Shown: piece after piece, positions 53,889 through 62,865 of the stretch
Layout: each line of letters opens with the position of its first letter
Position numbering within the stretch: position 1 is the stretch's first letter
Source of the DNA: CAYRAV01 sp964422365
GTDB lineage: Bacteria > Bacillota > Clostridia > Lachnospirales > Lachnospiraceae
Assembly (NCBI GenBank): GCA_964422365.1
Contig: CAYRAV010000012.1
Coordinates: forward strand, 1-64,000
DNA length: 64,000 nucleotides
Direction: 5' to 3'
The notes under the pieces: model-generated
Databases searched by the model: none
The model's input: only the letters and a program-made list of their open reading frames with translations
What the model was told of the DNA's origin: nothing
Position numbers and translations under genes: made by a program

Positions 53889-54086
53889 ATGGCTACTAAC
53901 AGACCAAGATATACTGTTTCTGTAGATGATGATATGTTTCAAAAAATAGAAGATTTTCGCTTTGAACATCGTTTTCAAACTCGTTCTGAAGCAACAGTAG
54001 CACTAATTCGTTTGGGACTTGAATCTTTAGAAAATGATAAAAAAAATATACAAAAAATTCTTTCCCAAACAGAAAACAATAAATAA
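53889..54086 (+). CDS. Ribbon-helix-helix DNA-binding protein
   Basis: 65 residues. RYTVSVDDDMFQKIEDFRFE, then RFQTRSEATVALIRLGLESL, is the strand-helix-helix pattern of CopG/Arc-type repressors. GAGGTG lies five bases before the ATG. It follows the XRE repressor by 75 bp on the same strand. It may regulate plasmid-like functions or be an antitoxin without a visible toxin partner. Confidence 0.8.
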   Translation: MATNRPRYTVSVDDDMFQKIEDFRFEHRFQTRSEATVALIRLGLESLENDKKNIQKILSQTENNK

Positions 54087-54151
54087 AAATTTTCTTATCG
54101 TAAAACATTTTTATTCCAGAATTTGCATTACTCATAGGCAAATTCTGTTTT

Positions 54152-54301
54152 TTACTCTGCAATTCTCCAAGCTGTTACCAAAGTTGGTGTTCTTTCACCT
54201 AACTCTAATTTAGACAGATGTTTTTGTGAAATTCCAATTTCATCTGCAGCATGTGTCTGTGTTTGATTACCTCGTGCTTCTATAAGATGCTTTCTCAACA
54301 T
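54152..54301 (-). pseudogene. N-terminal copy of the XRE gene at 52839
   Basis: 49 codons, nearly identical to the first 49 of the gene at 53054, then a stop (RIAE-stop). The 44 bp upstream of the start is also copied. Together with the HTH gene at 54335 it reproduces the gene order of 52839-53317, so this is a duplicated switch arm with a truncated second gene. Confidence 0.8.
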
Positions 54302-54334
54302 TTTTTCCTTCTTTCTAATAATCAATTGTCAATA

Positions 54335-54565
54335 TTATTCTTTTATATATTTCACACATATCGTGTGGTTATTAGGCAAAAAAATATTATCCACATTTGC
54401 GTTTGGAAAAGTTTGTTTAAATTTTCTCAAAAAATTATAACTAGGACTTCTGTTTCCATACTCAATTTTCTCGTAGTATGATTCTGAAATTCCAATCAAT
54501 TCTGCCATATCTGAAATAGATAGATTCTTTTCTTTTCTAAATGAGATCAAACTTTTATTTTTCAT
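54335..54565 (-). CDS. XRE-like HTH protein of switch 2
   Basis: 76 residues. HTH at about 6-55 (LISFRKEKNLSISDMAELIG, then ISESYYEKIEYGNRSPSYNF). It takes the place held by the 53075 gene in switch 1, with little sequence similarity to it. A CACACATATCGTGTG site lies inside the 3' part of the coding region. It diverges from the regulator at 54773. Confidence 0.8.
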   Translation of the reverse strand: MKNKSLISFRKEKNLSISDMAELIGISESYYEKIEYGNRSPSYNFLRKFKQTFPNANVDNIFLPNNHTICVKYIKE

Positions 54566-54615
54566 ATATAATACACACCACCTTATTCTCCTATTTTTTA
54601 CTTATATTAATGCAT

Positions 54616-54737
54616 ACACATATTGTGTGCTTATTTCGATATTTTATCACACATTTTGTGTGATGTCAATAGTCTTTCACACTTTATGTGTTCTTTATAT
54701 ATGAAACATAGAAAACGCACATTTTGTGTGGTATAAT
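54616..54737. promoter_or_regulatory. Four palindromic operators of regulatory switch 2
   Basis: ACACA-N3-TGTGT sites lie at 54616, 54648 (CACACATTTTGTGTG, perfect), 54679 (one mismatch) and 54717 (nearly perfect). Start spacing is close to 31-38 bp, about three helical turns. The last abuts TATAAT (54732-54737), the likely -10 of the regulator at 54773. These differ entirely from the CGCCAACT operators of switch 1. Confidence 0.75.
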
Positions 54738-54772
54738 GATGAATATTAATTAATTGGATAAGGAGGACAAGT

Positions 54773-55192
54773 ATGAAACTTGGTGAAAAAATACGTTTTC
54801 TTAGAAATGACCAAGATATGACTCAAAAAGAACTAGCAAAACTTCTCTCTATATCTGCAAGTACAATTGGTATGTATGAGCAGGGAAGACGAATACCAGA
54901 TATTGATACTATTTCTAAATTATCTCGTATATTTAATGTTTCCTCAGATTATCTTTTAGGATTAGAAGTGTTAAATAATAGGTTAGATGATAATATAACT
55001 AAAACTTCTCATCTAAATTATGAATCACTTGGCGAAAATGAAAAAAAATGTTTAAATACTTTTCGCCAACTCAATATTGACAATCAGGATATTATTATTG
55101 GAGAAATGAAAAAAACCTTAAGAGAACAAAATCACGATTATAACGAAAAAAATGACTCAACAACTCTACCTCCTTTGAAAAAGGCAAAGTAA
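54773..55192 (+). CDS. XRE family repressor of switch 2
   Basis: 139 residues with AAGGAGG six bases before the ATG. HTH about 3-60 (KLGEKIRFLRNDQDMTQKEL, then SASTIGMYEQGRRIPD), followed by the Asn-rich, helical C-terminus usual for SinR/phage-type repressors. Four palindromes upstream suit its autoregulation and control of the divergent gene. Confidence 0.88.
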   Translation: MKLGEKIRFLRNDQDMTQKELAKLLSISASTIGMYEQGRRIPDIDTISKLSRIFNVSSDYLLGLEVLNNRLDDNITKTSHLNYESLGENEKKCLNTFRQLNIDNQDIIIGEMKKTLREQNHDYNEKNDSTTLPPLKKAK

Positions 55193-55383
55193 TATCGTTT
55201 GAATATTTTGAGCAGTACCGAATAAAAAGAAAAAATAAATTTACTACATCTTTTTAACAATTTTTTCAGCTACAGTAGGTACATCATTGAAATATAAATA
55301 CACAAAAAATAGACATTTTTTAGCAAAATTATTAATTTTTTTTTAAATTTCTTCTTTTCAAAACCTCTTTGTAGTGGTACAAT

Positions 55384-55405
55384 ACTCCTGCAAGGAGTTT
55401 TTTTA
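55384..55405 (+). terminator. Terminator in the leader of the secreted-protein gene
   Basis: ACTCC-TGCA-GGAGT followed by seven T residues, 190 bp after the switch 2 repressor and about 90 bp before the next start. It may end the repressor transcript. The whole region 55304-55505 is copied at 58917-59120, including this hairpin. Confidence 0.75.
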
Positions 55406-55490
55406 TACTTTTTTTTTATACAAAAGATAAAATTGTATTTTTAAAACTAATAATTTTTTAAACCAAAAAACTGAAAAGGAGAATACGTAA

Positions 55491-56789
55491 ATGAAAAATT
55501 TAAAACTATTATTTATGCTTGTATGTATCTTTACAGCATTAAGTCTGCCTAACAAAAACATACATGCCGAAGAAAATATGAAACCAATTGAATTAAATGG
55601 TGATTGGGTAAGCAACAGTTTGGAAGATGATGTATGTTTTTATAAATTTACAATTCCATCTTCAGGAACTGTTACATATACATTTCAATCATACTCGAAT
55701 AAGGGAGCACTATGTTTAAAGGATGAAACCCTAGTATCAACATTCTCTAGAATAGAATGTGATGGAAGTTCCTCTAATCCTAAGTCAAAAGCAACTTCTC
55801 ATGTCTTAGAACAAGGCACATATGTATTAAAGATATATTGTTATGGTGTTTTGTCATATCAAGAATTTGATTGGACTGGTAATTATCGTTTAAAAGTTTC
55901 CTTTGATCCAGCTAATAATAACGAAACTGAACCTAATGATACATTTGAAACAGCTATGATTTTAGACGAAAACCAACAAATAACTGGATTGATATCAGAC
56001 AGTGATGCCACTGATTTTTATAAATTTACTCTTGATAAAGCACAGACTGTTACTATTATTTATCGATTTGATGATAGATTTACCTTATCTATATGGAATT
56101 CCGATTTCCTTCCTGTTGATGATAGTAATTCAAGAGAAACAGGAAGTCATATATGGGAACAATATCTTCAACCGGGAACTTATTATATTAAAGTTGAAGA
56201 TTATGACTATTCAGGAACTTATAAGTTAAAATGGCAGTCTCTGACTTATGTTTCTTGTATAAAATTAAAAAAAGATATGCTGACATTAAATAATGGAAAG
56301 GCATATGATCTATTATCCACTGTAGAGCCAAGCAATGCAACTAACAAATCGCTGACATGGACTTCTTCTAATTCTTCAGTAGCATCTGTAGATGCCTCTG
56401 GCAAGGTAACAGCGAAAGGAACGGGAACTGCTACTATCACAGCCACCAGTCAGGATGGAAGTGAAATAAGTGCAAGCTGCATCGTTATTGTGCCGCCAAA
56501 GAAAGAAAAAATCACTAAATTAAGCTACTCTTCTTCATCCGGACGAAAGATACAGGTGCAATTTCGTGGACAAGCTGGAGCATCCGGTTATCAGGTGATG
56601 TATTCCAGCGATAAAAGTTTCAAAAAGAAAAAGAGTACATATATAGCAGATTACACTAATATTGTGACAGGTAAACTTGTTAAAAATAAAAAATACTACT
56701 TTAAGGTACGGGCATATTATACATATAAAGGTATTGGCTATTATGGAGCATGGAGTGATGTAAAAGAAATCAGAACGAAGAAAATTTAA
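55491..56789 (+). CDS. Secreted surface protein with PPC-like and bacterial Ig-like domains
   Basis: 432 residues. Signal peptide (about 1-26, cleaved near IHA-EE). Two beta-sandwich domains of the pre-peptidase C-terminal type (about 30-140 and 145-250; ETEPNDTFETAMIL opens the second; both hold GTYxxKxxxY). A bacterial Ig-like (BIG_2) domain follows (about 253-335, SLTWTSSNSSVASVDASGKV), then a fibronectin III-like end (about 340-430). No LPXTG motif. Probably an adhesin or surface-exposed cargo of the element. A 47-bp piece of its 3' part reappears at 58753. Confidence 0.85.
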   Translation: MKNLKLLFMLVCIFTALSLPNKNIHAEENMKPIELNGDWVSNSLEDDVCFYKFTIPSSGTVTYTFQSYSNKGALCLKDETLVSTFSRIECDGSSSNPKSKATSHVLEQGTYVLKIYCYGVLSYQEFDWTGNYRLKVSFDPANNNETEPNDTFETAMILDENQQITGLISDSDATDFYKFTLDKAQTVTIIYRFDDRFTLSIWNSDFLPVDDSNSRETGSHIWEQYLQPGTYYIKVEDYDYSGTYKLKWQSLTYVSCIKLKKDMLTLNNGKAYDLLSTVEPSNATNKSLTWTSSNSSVASVDASGKVTAKGTGTATITATSQDGSEISASCIVIVPPKKEKITKLSYSSSSGRKIQVQFRGQAGASGYQVMYSSDKSFKKKKSTYIADYTNIVTGKLVKNKKYYFKVRAYYTYKGIGYYGAWSDVKEIRTKKI

Positions 56790-56801
56790 ATTTCTTCTTT
56801 T

Positions 56802-56851
56802 CTGCCATTTCATCGTGGATAAGCTTATGCATAAACCGTAGACATCTATCA
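56802..56851. repeat. Partial copy of the DnaA-box repeat
   Basis: About 50 bp starting TGCCATTTCATCGTGGATAA matches 51396-51440 of repeat copy A, including the CGTGGATAA site but none of the TTATACACA or TTACCCACA boxes. It lies just after the secreted-protein gene. Confidence 0.6.
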
Positions 56852-56904
56852 GCTTTTTATCCTTGCTCATGTTTTCCTCCTATGATTTTCATTATATTTC
56901 CACA

Positions 56905-56954
56905 CAAAAAAGGTGTAGTTTCTATGTTTTCATTTCATAGACTCTACACCTTTC
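56905..56954. terminator. Terminator following the Rpn gene
   Basis: AAAAAAGGTGTAG pairs with CTACACCTTT, with an inner TCTATG/CATAGA stem. It is bidirectional in form and ends the convergent secreted-protein and rpn transcripts. A near-identical copy is at 62926. Confidence 0.75.
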
Positions 56955-56999
56955 AATGCTTCATGTTCCGTATTTAGTTTTTTATTCTGCTTTACAGGC

Positions 57000-58070
57000 T
57001 CAACGTGACTTTTCCTTGTTCCTGTCCTTCTTTGCTTCTTTTTTTACTTCTTCTTTTAATTCCCCATTCATTATCATTTCCTCTCTTAACCCCTCGACTT
57101 TTTTTTCTGATAAGTTTGTAATTTCCATGATAACTGAAATCTGCATGTTTACACGCAACATCTTCTTTGCTGCATCAATGTTCGCCAGTTCCATGCCTTG
57201 TTCTATGCCTTGTTCTATGCCTTGTTCTATGCCTTGTTCTATGCCTTGATTCAGTATCCTTTTTGCCTCATAATCCATTACCGGTCCCAACATAACATCC
57301 TTCACTCCCTTCTTTACATTATCATGCTCTTTTGCAAGATTCTCCAGCACGCTGTATGACATTTCCTGAATGGCACGCTTGGTATATTCATTAATCTCAT
57401 TGTTTATACTCATTCTTTCTAGCCGGTCTTTTATCTGCTCATACTCTTCTTTCAATGCCTCCAGCTTTTCGCTGTCACGGTTACATTCCTCCAGCCTGCC
57501 TTCATGTGTAAAAATATAAAACGGTATCAGAAACAGCAGCTTCTTCTCAAAGATGTCTTCCAGAGAATAGTCTTTCACTTTCATTGCCGGAATATCCTGA
57601 TACAGGCTCTCTTCGCCAACGCATATCTTTATCTGCATTTTATCCGGCGTTGATGCATTTGACCTCAGAAACAGTATTGCCGAGTTTGGAAATTTTACCT
57701 CCAATACGCTGTTTATTATTTCCCCCCGGTCCAGGGCAATCTGTGCATCATATTCAAACATTCTGACCAGCATGCTTTTGTCATCGCTGCTTTGACATTC
57801 CAAATGATAGCTTTTGGGGCTGTCTCCATAAATTATGAAATGGGTGTCCGTTATCCGCTCCTGCGTCTTGCCATCCTGCTTGTTGATGAAGTGTTCATTT
57901 GGTTCAAACACTATCTTTTCGCTTCCAAGGTAATGTTCGTGAAACATTTCATTCACAAGCGGAATAATCAGGCTGCTGCAGTCATTCAGCATTGTCCGGA
58001 ACACGCCATCATAAGGATTGCTTGTTCTCTTTTTCTTTGGTGCTTCTTTCTCTTTTCCCGTGTCTTTCAT
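57000..58070 (-). CDS. Rpn family PD-(D/E)XK nuclease / putative transposase
   Basis: 356 residues from ATG 58070, with GGAGG seven bases upstream. The N-terminal 230 residues are the Rpn/PDDEXK_2 nuclease domain: NPYDGVFRTML, the DTHFIIYGDSPKSYHLECQS segment carrying acidic and Glu-x-Gln active residues, and MFEYDAQIAL. A helical region follows, then four QGIE repeats (about 278-298; 12-bp units, five in the DNA, at 57193-57252), then a tail (AKKMLRVNMQISVIMEITNL). Members promote recombination or act in phage defence; role here unknown. The truncated relative at 62999 keeps only the tail type. Confidence 0.88.
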   Translation of the reverse strand: MKDTGKEKEAPKKKRTSNPYDGVFRTMLNDCSSLIIPLVNEMFHEHYLGSEKIVFEPNEHFINKQDGKTQERITDTHFIIYGDSPKSYHLECQSSDDKSMLVRMFEYDAQIALDRGEIINSVLEVKFPNSAILFLRSNASTPDKMQIKICVGEESLYQDIPAMKVKDYSLEDIFEKKLLFLIPFYIFTHEGRLEECNRDSEKLEALKEEYEQIKDRLERMSINNEINEYTKRAIQEMSYSVLENLAKEHDNVKKGVKDVMLGPVMDYEAKRILNQGIEQGIEQGIEQGIEQGMELANIDAAKKMLRVNMQISVIMEITNLSEKKVEGLREEMIMNGELKEEVKKEAKKDRNKEKSR

Positions 58071-58125
58071 TTTGCTTCCTCCTGTTTTGATTATATCATA
58101 TTTTTTCTTAATCGTCCATGTTTTA

Positions 58126-58371
58126 AAATGTGGATTTATGGATAACTGCCATTCCATTATGGATAAACTTATGCATAAACCATGGACATCTATACAGATG
58201 ACCACAGTTTATACACAATTTTACCCACAATTCCATATGCAAAGCAGTTACCCACAAGCTCCACATTTTCGGCTGCGGCGGAATCTCCTTTGTTTTATGG
58301 CTTTGTCATTCAAAACATTGCGGTGTATCGTCTATAAAATTGTCAAGGTGCACTGCCATGTAATTGTCTGC
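58126..58371. repeat. DnaA-box-bearing repeat, copy B
   Basis: Close relative of 51374-51618. It keeps TTATACACA (58209-58217) and both TTACCCACA (58221 and 58248), and TGTGGATTTA (58129). It overlies the far upstream part of the rpn gene. The two copies lie 6.7 kb apart in the same orientation. Confidence 0.6.
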
Positions 58372-58375
58372 TTAT

Positions 58376-58600
58376 TTATTTCCCTGCTATGCCCTCAAGA
58401 ACTTTGTGCAGCCTTGATATGCCATTCTTTATCTCTTCCTCTGAATATGATGTATGAAAACACATATCACGCTGTACATCTGCTATGCCCCCATCAGAAA
58501 GCACATAATGTTTTACAAATCCCTGCATAATCTGGCAATCAGGTAAATTTCCATGTGCAAGGTCAAATAACCACACTTTCATTTCTTCTGTATATCTCAT
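58376..58600 (-). CDS. Hypothetical small protein
   Basis: 74 residues with AAAGGAG nine bases before the ATG. Begins MRYTEEMKVWLFDLAHGN; helical, with Cys in PDCQIM and DMCFHTSY. It ends at the edge of repeat copy B, as the gene at 51591 ends in copy A, though the proteins show no clear similarity. Family unknown. Confidence 0.6.
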   Translation of the reverse strand: MRYTEEMKVWLFDLAHGNLPDCQIMQGFVKHYVLSDGGIADVQRDMCFHTSYSEEEIKNGISRLHKVLEGIAGK

Positions 58601-58635
58601 ATGCCATTACTCCTTTCTATTCCGCTGTATACAAT

Positions 58636-58754
58636 TCATTGTCTTCTGCTTTTCTCCAAAACATCCGGAAACAGCTCTTCTAATTGCTTTCCATAATACT
58701 CTGCAATTCTCCAAGCTGTTACCAGAGTTGGTGTTCTTTCACCCAACTCTAATT
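58636..58754 (-). pseudogene. C-terminal copy of the XRE gene at 52839
   Basis: Encodes the last 38 codons (LELGERTPTLVTAWRIAEYY and so on to SRRQ-stop) but no start. It is complementary to the N-terminal copy at 54152. It ends abruptly at 58754 where unrelated sequence begins. Confidence 0.8.
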
Positions 58755-59120
58755 AAAAATAAAAAATACTACTTTAAGGTACGGGCATATTATACATATT
58801 CACATTCTGGTAATATTTAACAGCTTTTTGCCTTTCTTCTAGTCCTGTTCCATAATTTTTTAATTCTCCTTTCTTCTGCTTTTCTCCAAAACATCTTGAA
58901 ACAGATCTTCTAATCAAAAAATAGACATTTTTTAACAAGATTATTAATTTTTTTTAATTTCTTCTTTTCAAAACCTCTTTGTAGTGGTACAATACTCCTG
59001 CAAGGAGTTTTTTTATACAAATTATTTATACAAAAGATAAAATTGCATTTTAAAAACTAATAATTTTTTTAACAAAAAAATGAAAAGGAGAATAAGTAAA
59101 TGAAAAATTTAAAATTATAA
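58755..59120. repeat. Mosaic of fragments copied from elsewhere in the element
   Basis: In order: about 47 bp matching 56680-56726 (interior of the secreted-protein gene), about 28 bp matching 51850-51877, about 65 bp matching 52828-52895 (start of the beta-helix gene and end of the XRE gene), and about 200 bp matching 55304-55505 (terminator, ribosome site and first codons of the secreted-protein gene). The last block leaves a 6-codon open frame at 59100. No intact gene. Confidence 0.7.
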
Positions 59121-59203
59121 TAAATACAAAAAATTAGAACTATTTTTACTACTATGTTTAAAATATAATACTAAAATACCTATTACAGAAAGGGATATAT
59201 CTA

Positions 59204-62200
59204 ATGAATACTAATATTTATTCTGAACGGGAATTAAAAGACATTATGGAAAAACTTAACAATCCTTATTTTGAATTGAAAGACAAAGAGCAAATTCATT
59301 TACATAATGTACCTTGTCCTAAATGCAAAAAAGGGCATATAGTGATCAGAAACAGCAAGTATGGACTTTTTGCCCCATGTAATAACCCCAACTGTCAAAA
59401 TAAATTTAATAATATATCCAGACTTAAAAACTTTATTTATCCTGATAAAGCAAATACAGTAAAAAGAAAAATCAAACAAGATACAAAAATTACAAATATT
59501 AACTCTGAACATGAATTGGAACACCTTATAGAACAATTAGACAATCCGGATTTTCAATTTGGCAAAGAAGACGTAATTTATGTACATAATGTACTTTGTC
59601 CAAAATGTAAAAAGGGTTTTTTTATAATGCAATCCGGTTACCATGGACTATATGTCAGCTGTAGTAATTCCAACTGTAATAATAAAATTAAGATAGATGA
59701 CTTCAAAGAACTTATGATTTCAAAGTTAAGCGATAATGTAAAAAATAAATTTATTAATCTTAACCCCGTTACACGATATTTTGAAAATGCTTTGTCTGCG
59801 CAAAAACAGTCTGTCATGAACTTCAAGACAGAAACTTTTGTGATTGAACCTGCTACACCTAATATTGAAAATGGTTTTTTAAATCAAACCTCTACTCAGG
59901 AATTATTTGCAGCAAATGCACAAAAAAATTCAGGAGGGAAAAGCAGCACAAAGAAATCAATACCACAAACACAATTAAATGTAGTTATTGCATTAAAAAC
60001 CCTTTCAACGCTTTTTGAAAATTCTTCTTATAGTAATGATAATGCAGAGCAAAACGAATTAACCTCTATTTTATTTCTGCCTGCAATACTCGATTCTTCC
60101 GGAAAACTGTCCGTTCCTAAATATGGAAAACTGCCATGGATTCCACGAAATTATCTTTCTCCTATGATAGATGCACAGATTTATGTCGGTAATACATCTG
60201 ATTATGATACCTTTTTAAAAAATAGTACAGGAGAAAGAAATAGGATAAAAGACGATTGGAAAAAATACTTTAACTATGCCAAAAGTATGTATACAGATGT
60301 AACTAAAAACCCCTATGAGGCTTCTTTTATTACATTAAACAATCAAATCATGGAACTCGAAAATCAGTGCTATGTTTTTATAGATAAATCTTTAATTACA
60401 ACACAACATATAAAAAAATTATATGGTTATTTAAAAAATCATCCTGAAAACAAACTATACTCAACAGTCACAAACCTAAATCCTGTTCCATCAACAACCC
60501 CCTTTAGAGCAGACGATATTTCTCAAATGATAAAACATACCGGTCAAATGGGTGGAGAATATCCACTCTCACATTCTCAACGGGAAGCTATCCATACTTT
60601 TACAGAATTAAAAGAAGGAGAAGTACTTGCTGTCAGTGGTCCTCCCGGAACCGGAAAAACAACCTTATTGCAATCTGTAGTTGCTACTATGCTCGTTGAA
60701 CACGCACTACAGGAAAAAAAACCACCTGTTATAGTTGCATCTTCAACTAATAATCAGGCAGTCACGAATATTATTTCCTCTTTTGAAAAAATTAATGCGA
60801 TTGGAATAGGGAATTTAGAAAAACGCTGGATTTGTGGCGTAAACAACTTTGCTACTTATCTTCCTTCTGCAAACCAGCAAAAAGATGCCAGCGAAAAGGG
60901 GTATCAATGGACTGACAATACAGGTACAAATTTTTTTCAAAATGTAGAAGGAGAAGAAAACCGAACAGATTCAAACGCATTATTTATTCAAGAGTTTAAT
61001 GCCTTTTTTACCTCACAATATTCTGCTCATGATTTTCTCTCTGCAAAATCTTTTTTGGCAAAAGAACTGAAACATATTGATAACAGCCGCAGAGCAATAC
61101 TTGCAAAGATAGAAGATTTAAAACTAGATTTGGAATTCAAAGACTACAGCAGCTATTCTAAATATATTTCCAATTTAGATTCGCAGATACATTCACTACA
61201 ATTGACTATTTCCAATCATCAACTTGACATTACAGCATTAGAAAATGAAGAACAAAGTTTTCGCACACGCATGGAAGAATGGTCGACTTCCTATGATGCC
61301 CTGCCAATACTTTTGAAGTTCCTATCCTTTTTACCTTTTTGTAAAAAGAAACTATTAACATGGTTTACTTCTTTTCAACAAGAAAAAGAACATGAAATTT
61401 TAAAAGATTGTATGTCAATTGAAGAAATTCAAGAAACATATCAAATTTTAATAGAAAAAAATACCCAGAACATAAATAATATCAAATCTATTTGTGAAGA
61501 TCAAAAAGAGAAAATTTTATCAATTGAGAAGGAAAAGTTAGATATTCAGACAAAATATCACGAATTAATAAAATTGTTTGAACCTTTTAAAGCATATGGA
61601 GTTTTTACAAAACCAAAAGACTATGAAACTGCTCTGGATCAACTTGAAGTAAAAAATTTAAATGATTTATTTGACTGCAAAATACGATATATTGAATTTT
61701 GGCTGGCTGTACATTATTATGAGGCTGTTTGGTTAAGTGAAGAGTTAAACAGAAAAGATGCTATAACCAATTCACCTACAAAGAAAAGTTTAACAATATT
61801 ATTTGAAAGAATCGCCATGATTTCTCCTTGTATGGTCATGACATTTTTCATGCTGCCAAAATACTTTTGTATAGAAGCTAACAAATTAAATCACTATATG
61901 ATAAATTATATTGATTTACTTATTGTAGATGAAGCAGGACAAACTTCTCCTGAAATTGCAGCAGCAAGTTTTTCTCTTGCCAAAAAAGCAATTGTTGTTG
62001 GTGATGAGAAACAAATTCCCCCTGTATGGGGAACCGAGGAAGTTCTTGATAAATCAATAGCAGTGGCAAATAAGGTTATTCAGACAGAGAAAGATTTTAA
62101 ATTACTGGAAAAAAATGGACTAAACTGTTCTAAGTCAAGTATCATGAAAGTAGCAGCAATGTCCTGTATTTATGATAAATTTGAAAAAGGATTATTTTTA

Positions 62201-62803
62201 AGTGAGCACAGAAGATGCTATGATGAAATTGTCCAATACTGTAATACCTTAGTATATGGCGGACACTTGGAAGCACTGAGGGGTTCTTTTGAAAATGATA
62301 ACAACCCACTAATGAACTATTTACCACCAATGGGACATAAAGAAATTTCTGTTCCTCATTCACAAAAAAAAGGCGGCGGGAGTCGTTGCAACGAAATAGA
62401 AGCTCAACAAATTACTATTTGGCTTCAACAAAACTATCCTATTTTATTGGAAAAATATAAAAATTCCACTCCTAACGAAATATTGGGAATTATTACACCT
62501 TTCAAAGAACAAAGTAAACTAATAAAAAACGAATTGAGTATAAACTTACCGGAATACCAAAAATACATTTCTGTTGGTACAGTACATACCTTTCAAGGTG
62601 CTGAAAGAAAGGTTATTATTTTTTCCAGCGTATATGGTAATCAAGATGGCTGTTTTTTTATTAATCAATCAAAAGAAATGATGAATGTTGCTGTTTCACG
62701 TGCTAAAGATTCTTTTCTGGTCTTTGGAGACAGTGGATGTCTGGTTGGTGGAGCAGATGATGCTGCCCCTTTACTAAAAAAAGCTACTAAGCAGACATTT
62801 TAA
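59204..62803 (+). CDS. Large SF1 (UPF1-like) helicase with duplicated N-terminal zinc ribbon
   Basis: 1199 residues. The N-terminus is a tandem duplication: about 7-75 and 101-168 each read SExEL ... HNV followed by a zinc ribbon CPKC-X17-C-X4-C (Cys 38/41/59/64 and 132/135/153/158). About 170-430 is uncharacterised. The SF1 helicase core follows: GPPGTGKTT (479-487), SSTNNQAVTN, DEAGQTSPE (about 907), GDEKQIPPVW, HRRCYDE, ITPFKEQSK, VHTFQGAE (about 1127) and VAVSRAKDS (about 1162). About 600-830 is a coiled-coil insert with a hydrophobic hairpin (FLSFLPFCKKKLLTWF). Such helicases occur as phage-defence cargo; no nuclease domain is visible here. Ribosome site GAAAGGGAT. Confidence 0.92.
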   Translation: MNTNIYSERELKDIMEKLNNPYFELKDKEQIHLHNVPCPKCKKGHIVIRNSKYGLFAPCNNPNCQNKFNNISRLKNFIYPDKANTVKRKIKQDTKITNINSEHELEHLIEQLDNPDFQFGKEDVIYVHNVLCPKCKKGFFIMQSGYHGLYVSCSNSNCNNKIKIDDFKELMISKLSDNVKNKFINLNPVTRYFENALSAQKQSVMNFKTETFVIEPATPNIENGFLNQTSTQELFAANAQKNSGGKSSTKKSIPQTQLNVVIALKTLSTLFENSSYSNDNAEQNELTSILFLPAILDSSGKLSVPKYGKLPWIPRNYLSPMIDAQIYVGNTSDYDTFLKNSTGERNRIKDDWKKYFNYAKSMYTDVTKNPYEASFITLNNQIMELENQCYVFIDKSLITTQHIKKLYGYLKNHPENKLYSTVTNLNPVPSTTPFRADDISQMIKHTGQMGGEYPLSHSQREAIHTFTELKEGEVLAVSGPPGTGKTTLLQSVVATMLVEHALQEKKPPVIVASSTNNQAVTNIISSFEKINAIGIGNLEKRWICGVNNFATYLPSANQQKDASEKGYQWTDNTGTNFFQNVEGEENRTDSNALFIQEFNAFFTSQYSAHDFLSAKSFLAKELKHIDNSRRAILAKIEDLKLDLEFKDYSSYSKYISNLDSQIHSLQLTISNHQLDITALENEEQSFRTRMEEWSTSYDALPILLKFLSFLPFCKKKLLTWFTSFQQEKEHEILKDCMSIEEIQETYQILIEKNTQNINNIKSICEDQKEKILSIEKEKLDIQTKYHELIKLFEPFKAYGVFTKPKDYETALDQLEVKNLNDLFDCKIRYIEFWLAVHYYEAVWLSEELNRKDAITNSPTKKSLTILFERIAMISPCMVMTFFMLPKYFCIEANKLNHYMINYIDLLIVDEAGQTSPEIAAASFSLAKKAIVVGDEKQIPPVWGTEEVLDKSIAVANKVIQTEKDFKLLEKNGLNCSKSSIMKVAAMSCIYDKFEKGLFLSEHRRCYDEIVQYCNTLVYGGHLEALRGSFENDNNPLMNYLPPMGHKEISVPHSQKKGGGSRCNEIEAQQITIWLQQNYPILLEKYKNSTPNEILGIITPFKEQSKLIKNELSINLPEYQKYISVGTVHTFQGAERKVIIFSSVYGNQDGCFFINQSKEMMNVAVSRAKDSFLVFGDSGCLVGGADDAAPLLKKATKQTF

Positions 62804-62865
62804 ATATAAAAGCTTTCAAAATCTAAATCCACATTAACCTTTTATTTTTTTACTTAATATACCAT

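Noticed and set aside
55062..55080. TTTCGCCAACTCAAT, a match to a switch 1 operator, inside the switch 2 repressor gene
   Set aside because: It is part of a normal coding stretch (TFRQLN) common in such repressors; probably chance.
57193..57252. Tandem repeat resembling a CRISPR array
   Set aside because: Units of 12 bp follow each other without spacers and lie in frame inside the rpn gene. The same holds for 63175-63234.
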